A stretch of 33,467 nucleotides of DNA. Origin: a virus. Below are positions 30,326-33,467 of this stretch, one piece after another (the stretch's first letter is position 1; every line of letters starts with the position of its first letter). Location of the stretch: positions 1-33,467 of the IMG/VR virus record IMGVR_UViG_3300009156_000062; one strand, written 5' to 3'. Position numbers and translations under genes: made by a program. The notes under the pieces are model-generated. The model made no database searches. It was not told the DNA's origin and saw nothing but the letters and a program-made list of their open reading frames with translations.

Positions 30326-31209
30326 GGTTTCGTCCTCTCGTACACGAAGGGGATCCTGATGTTGGTCTGGAGCGTAGCAGCCGGGCTCAGGCGCTGCCCG
30401 TCGATACTCGCCGGACCGATGCGCACCTGCCGAGTCGTGCAGTTGTGCTCGGCCAGGATGCGCTCCAGCATGGCCAGAGTCGGCACCGCGCCGGCGAGCG
30501 GGTTGGTGTGCATCTGCACGAGCGCGCGGGCCGCCACGAACTCGTTGGAGGCGCCGATCTCCATGGCCTCGGCCGCAATGCCGGCGGCGAACCAAGCGCA
30601 CCAGGGGATCGCCGGGACCACCGTAGGCATCTGGTCCCACTGCGTGAACAGGCCGGCCCATCCCTCGGACACCGAGGCGTTCTGGATCCGCTGCTCCCAG
30701 ATGTCGCGCACCCCGCGGAACGCCTCGGCGTCGGTGACCGGCGTCAGCTGCGCCCGCAGCTCGCCGGCGGCCGGTTCCTCTTGCACCGTCTCCCACTCGG
30801 CCGACACCCGGTAGACCGTCCTGCCCTGCTGGTCGTCGCCGCGGTCGGTGATCGCCCCGCCGTGCATCCTGATGCCGGTGGGCACGCCCGGCAGCGTGCG
30901 CTCGCGCAGCGCCTCCGCGGTCCCCGACGTCGCCGCCAGGATCGCGTTCCAGCGGGCCTCGATCGGGAACAGCCACTCCACCTCGATCCTGCCGACTTGG
31001 ACGATGGTGGGGTTCGAGTCGACGGCGAGGGTCTGGCGGCGCGGCGGCGTGAAGATGACCCGAGCGATCGTCTCGGTTGCGGCGGGGATCGGCGTCGACA
31101 CGTCCTGCACGAACTGCACGCGGGTCGCGCCGAGCGCCGGCAACACGCTGGCGATCGCCGGCACGATCGCGTCGTGGATCAGGATCAGGTTGCTCGCGGG
31201 GACGACCAT
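30322..31209 (-). CDS. tail terminator-like protein
   Basis: 295 residues, starting MVVPASNLILIHDAIVPAIA in TGATG overlap with the neck gene. The first ~150 residues have the terminator layout: an N-terminal helix, then RVIFTPPRRQTLAV, strand VGRIEVEWLFPIE, and TVYRVSAEWETVQ. The position between neck and tail tube supports this. The C-terminal half (FRGVRDIWEQRIQNASVSEG ... LERILAEHNCTTRQVRIG) is an additional unrecognised domain; terminators are usually about half this length. Confidence 0.68.
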   Translation of the reverse strand: MVVPASNLILIHDAIVPAIASVLPALGATRVQFVQDVSTPIPAATETIARVIFTPPRRQTLAVDSNPTIVQVGRIEVEWLFPIEARWNAILAATSGTAEALRERTLPGVPTGIRMHGGAITDRGDDQQGRTVYRVSAEWETVQEEPAAGELRAQLTPVTDAEAFRGVRDIWEQRIQNASVSEGWAGLFTQWDQMPTVVPAIPWCAWFAAGIAAEAMEIGASNEFVAARALVQMHTNPLAGAVPTLAMLERILAEHNCTTRQVRIGPASIDGQRLSPAATLQTNIRIPFVYERTKP

Positions 31210-31685
31210 CAGATCGCCTCCTGCCTCTGAAGCCTGCGCGCGGTTGCCGTCACGGCGTCGGCGACGATGCCGGTCGGAGCCTGCGTCGAGAACCCACCCT
31301 TCACGAGCACGCGGCCCTTGCGGCCGATGCGCGGGTCTTTCGAAGGGCCGGGGTCCGGCGGTTGGAACAGCCCGAACTCCAGGATCGCCGCGGCTGGCCC
31401 GTTGTTCTGGATGAACATCGGGTCTTCCCAGGCTTTGTCGTTGCCGAGCAGCCGCTGCAAGTCGGCGAGCGGGTCGCCGCCGATCTTGTCCTGCTGCGTC
31501 GGCACGCCGACAGAGAAGTGCCAGCGCTTGCGAGTCTCGCCGGTGTCGACCGGGGTCCCCTTCACCAAGTACTCCATCAGCGTGAGCGCGACGACCTTCT
31601 TGTCAGCGGTGACGGACGTCGCCACTTCCTGGCGAACATCCTTGTTCAGCTGCTCGCGGTAGATGGTCAGGTTCTCGACGGCCAT
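31209..31685 (-). CDS. HK97 gp10-like neck / tail completion protein
   Basis: 158 residues. MAVENLTIYREQLNKDVRQE leads to YLVKGTPVDTGETRKRWHFS, the conserved 'TPVDTG' motif of the HK97 gp10 family, followed by PMFIQNNGPAAAILEFGLFQ and STQAPTGIVADAVTATARR. These are family landmarks in the usual order. The protein should join head connector and tail terminator. The ATG lies four bases after the previous stop. Confidence 0.87.
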   Translation of the reverse strand: MAVENLTIYREQLNKDVRQEVATSVTADKKVVALTLMEYLVKGTPVDTGETRKRWHFSVGVPTQQDKIGGDPLADLQRLLGNDKAWEDPMFIQNNGPAAAILEFGLFQPPDPGPSKDPRIGRKGRVLVKGGFSTQAPTGIVADAVTATARRLQRQEAI

Positions 31686-31689
31686 GGGA

Positions 31690-32097
31690 TCAGGCGGCGA
31701 GGCCGACGAAGTACATGTAGGGGCGCGCGCTGTTCAGCGGGTCGCCGTGCTCGAACTTGTGCACCCCGAGGACTCGGTAGGTGATGCCGCCCCAGACCAC
31801 CGTGTCCGAGATCTGGATCCCAGGCATGCCACCGGATTGCCCGCTCGGAGCGAACGGCAGCGCTTGCGACGAGACGCCGATCCGCGCGGTGGCTTGGGCC
31901 CACCAGTCGGGGGCGCCGGATCGAAGCGCGCTCGGGTCGATGGCGATCGCCTGCACGGTGACGGTGACCGGCGGCGCCGCCTCTGTGGAGACCCCGGACG
32001 CCCCGCCGGCCACGAGGAACCGGCGCGTCCAGTTGGTGGGGGCGCCGTGCTTCGCCAGCATGCGCTGGGCCTTGTCGAGCGCGCGCTGGAGCTTCAC
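31690..32097 (-). CDS. head closure / connector protein
   Basis: A GTG at 32097 overlaps the upstream stop as GTGA and gives 135 residues. An N-terminal helix (LQRALDKAQRMLAKHGAP) is followed by a beta barrel-like part with TVTVQAIAIDPSAL, QISDTVVWGGITYRVLGVHK and MYFVGLA. This resembles head closure proteins (short helix, then 'D.V...G..Y.V..V'). The order adaptor-closure-neck-terminator is the usual one for HK97-like siphoviruses. Confidence 0.7.
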   Translation of the reverse strand: MKLQRALDKAQRMLAKHGAPTNWTRRFLVAGGASGVSTEAAPPVTVTVQAIAIDPSALRSGAPDWWAQATARIGVSSQALPFAPSGQSGGMPGIQISDTVVWGGITYRVLGVHKFEHGDPLNSARPYMYFVGLAA

Positions 32098-33467
32098 ACG
32101 GCCCCCGCGACGTCGTCGCCGACGAGCAAGAACGGCCGCGCCGCCATCTCCATGCGCGGCACGATCGAGCGCATCGGAACCCCCATGCCGTAGGTCTGCG
32201 ACTCCGACAGCCCGCCGGGCAAGCTCTCCGACCATGCCGTGGTGTAGCGCTTGCGGACGTCGTCGTCCTTGTGGTCGATGATCTCCATCGGGTCGATGCC
32301 GAACGCCAGCGCGTAGGCGTACCAGAACTGGGCGCGCTTCCAGTCGGGAGGGATGAAGTTGGTGTCGAGCTTCACCTGCGTCCGGTTGTCCGCCGCCCCG
32401 CGCCGCGGCCATTCCAGCGACTGCGTCGTGCTGATCCGCAGACCCTGGAGCGCGTCGGTGTAGATCATGTCGATGCCGTCGCGGGCCGACTTGCGCAGCC
32501 AGACCTGGATCTGCTCCTCGGTCGCGCCGCTGATCTCGGTGGGGTTCCCGATCCGCCGCGCCATCTCGCGGAACTCGGCGACGGTGATGTAGCTCTCGGC
32601 GTCCGACTTCGCCGTGCCGTCCTCGACCACCAGCTCGATGAAGACCGGCTCCTCGGTGTCGGTGCCTTCGGTGTCGACCGCTTCCACAGCGTCGTCCGAC
32701 CCACTGAGACTTTCGGAGCCTGAGCCTTCGTCGGTGCCCCCGTCAGCTCCGGCAACGGAGGCACCGCCACTGCTGCTGCCACCGCCGAAGCCGGATGGCA
32801 TCACGCTCGCGTCCTCGCCCTTCGGGTGCGCCGGCACTCCAGGCAACAGCGACGACACGTAGTCGATGCGGTGCCCGAGGCGCATGAGCCCGGTGGTCGT
32901 CGGCAGCCGGCCGTTGTCCTCGCGCGTCTGCGGCGGGAACACGCCGGCCGGGCCGATCTCCATCGGCAAGTCGCTGGTCGGCACCGTGAGGCAGTTGGCG
33001 CGCTGCGCGGCCACGTCCTTCTGTGCCTGCCGGATCGCAGCGATCGCCGTGTCGGACGTGCCGGGGTAGCCGGTCTCCGACGTCAGCTCGGCGATCATCA
33101 TGGGCAGCTGCGTCTCTCCTTCGAGCCGGTGCGACAGCAGGCCGTTGAGCCAGTCCAGCACGCGCTGGAGCGCCGCTTGGTAGGTGGCGTACTGCGGGAG
33201 ATCGTCCTCGGCGCAGATGACGTAGGCGTGCACGGATCGCGGCACGCGGCGCAGCTGCTCGAAGCACTTCTGGATCGCGAGGTTCACCACCCGTTCGGCG
33301 TCCGTGCGCAGAGGGTAGGGACCCTGGGTGAACTCGAACGCCCGCACCTGCACCGTCAGCGCGGTGTTGTTCGGCACGCTCGCGGTGAGCGCCGGGGTGA
33401 TGCTGATCGTCGCCGGGCCGCCGAGCGCCGACGTCACGGTGTAGACCGTGCCATGGTTCGCGAACAC
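32094..33467 (-). CDS. fusion protein with C-terminal DnaT-like/head-tail adaptor domain, 5' end outside window
   Basis: 457 residues are visible; the frame is open at the window edge, so the N-terminus is probably missing. The first ~200 residues include beta-rich VYTVTSALGGPATISITPAL and helical YATYQAALQRVLDWLNGLL. A low-complexity acidic Ser/Gly/Glu linker (about 230-275, GADGGTDEGSGSESLSGSDD) follows. Then DAESYITVAEFREMARRIGN, a helix, and LQGLRISTTQSLEWPRRGAA fit the so-called DnaT-like or gp6-like head-tail adaptor. The fused N-terminal part is unrecognised. It is co-oriented with the connector genes. Confidence 0.72.
   Translation of the reverse strand: MFANHGTVYTVTSALGGPATISITPALTASVPNNTALTVQVRAFEFTQGPYPLRTDAERVVNLAIQKCFEQLRRVPRSVHAYVICAEDDLPQYATYQAALQRVLDWLNGLLSHRLEGETQLPMMIAELTSETGYPGTSDTAIAAIRQAQKDVAAQRANCLTVPTSDLPMEIGPAGVFPPQTREDNGRLPTTTGLMRLGHRIDYVSSLLPGVPAHPKGEDASVMPSGFGGGSSSGGASVAGADGGTDEGSGSESLSGSDDAVEAVDTEGTDTEEPVFIELVVEDGTAKSDAESYITVAEFREMARRIGNPTEISGATEEQIQVWLRKSARDGIDMIYTDALQGLRISTTQSLEWPRRGAADNRTQVKLDTNFIPPDWKRAQFWYAYALAFGIDPMEIIDHKDDDVRKRYTTAWSESLPGGLSESQTYGMGVPMRSIVPRMEMAARPFLLVGDDVAGAV

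Noticed and set aside
1-33467. tRNA genes, insertion sequences, integrase or defence systems
   Set aside because: No cloverleaf-like segment, transposase, recombinase, nuclease-defence or toxin-antitoxin protein was recognisable by eye in any plausible gene.

Overview
This window is part of the genome of a tailed, siphovirus-like bacteriophage (or a closely related prophage). It is GC-rich, almost entirely coding, and carries tail and head-tail connector genes. No tRNA, rRNA, integrase, terminase, portal, capsid or DNA polymerase gene is visible. The host cannot be named. The distal tail cassette (DUF2460, BR0599/DUF2163, NlpC/P60, J-like protein) resembles that of Rhodobacter-type gene transfer agents and related phages, which suggests a GC-rich proteobacterial host; this is an inference.

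There are three transcription blocks. (1) About 12.6 kb down to 1, minus strand: an early-type cluster of about 27 small genes. It contains a winged-helix protein that may be a replication initiator, an HTH protein, a ribbon-helix-helix protein, a RecA-like (Sak4-type) ATPase, a MazG-like protein, a PadR-like winged helix, a DUF5131 (Gp37/Gp68) protein, a protein with four predicted HTH units, a DUF3268 protein and many small CxxC proteins. Neighbouring genes overlap by ATGA, GTGA or TGATG, so translation is probably coupled. (2) 12.94-16.91 kb, plus strand: four co-oriented genes for virion surface proteins, two of them fibre-like, the last with a stalk of about 14 imperfect 22-residue repeats. 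(3) 33.47 down to 16.92 kb, minus strand: connectors, tail terminator-like protein, tail tube, G/GT chaperones, tape measure, distal tail proteins, a glycine-rich adhesin, a central fibre, small fibre proteins and a lipoprotein.

Blocks 1 and 2 diverge from 12.60-12.94 kb, which holds an 11-bp tandem repeat and probably the promoters. Blocks 2 and 3 converge at 16.9 kb with only four bases between their stop codons.

The strongest mechanistic signal is a textbook -1 programmed frameshift in the tail assembly chaperone gene: GGGAAAC in the right phase, a 5-nt spacer and a 10-bp stem. Less expected features are a 23-codon gene in the coupling chain, a 344-bp out-of-frame overlap near 8.2 kb, the repeat stalk, the four-HTH protein, and a glycine-rich adhesin plus a membrane coiled-coil gene inserted in the distal tail cassette. 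I found no convincing new defence or mobile system.
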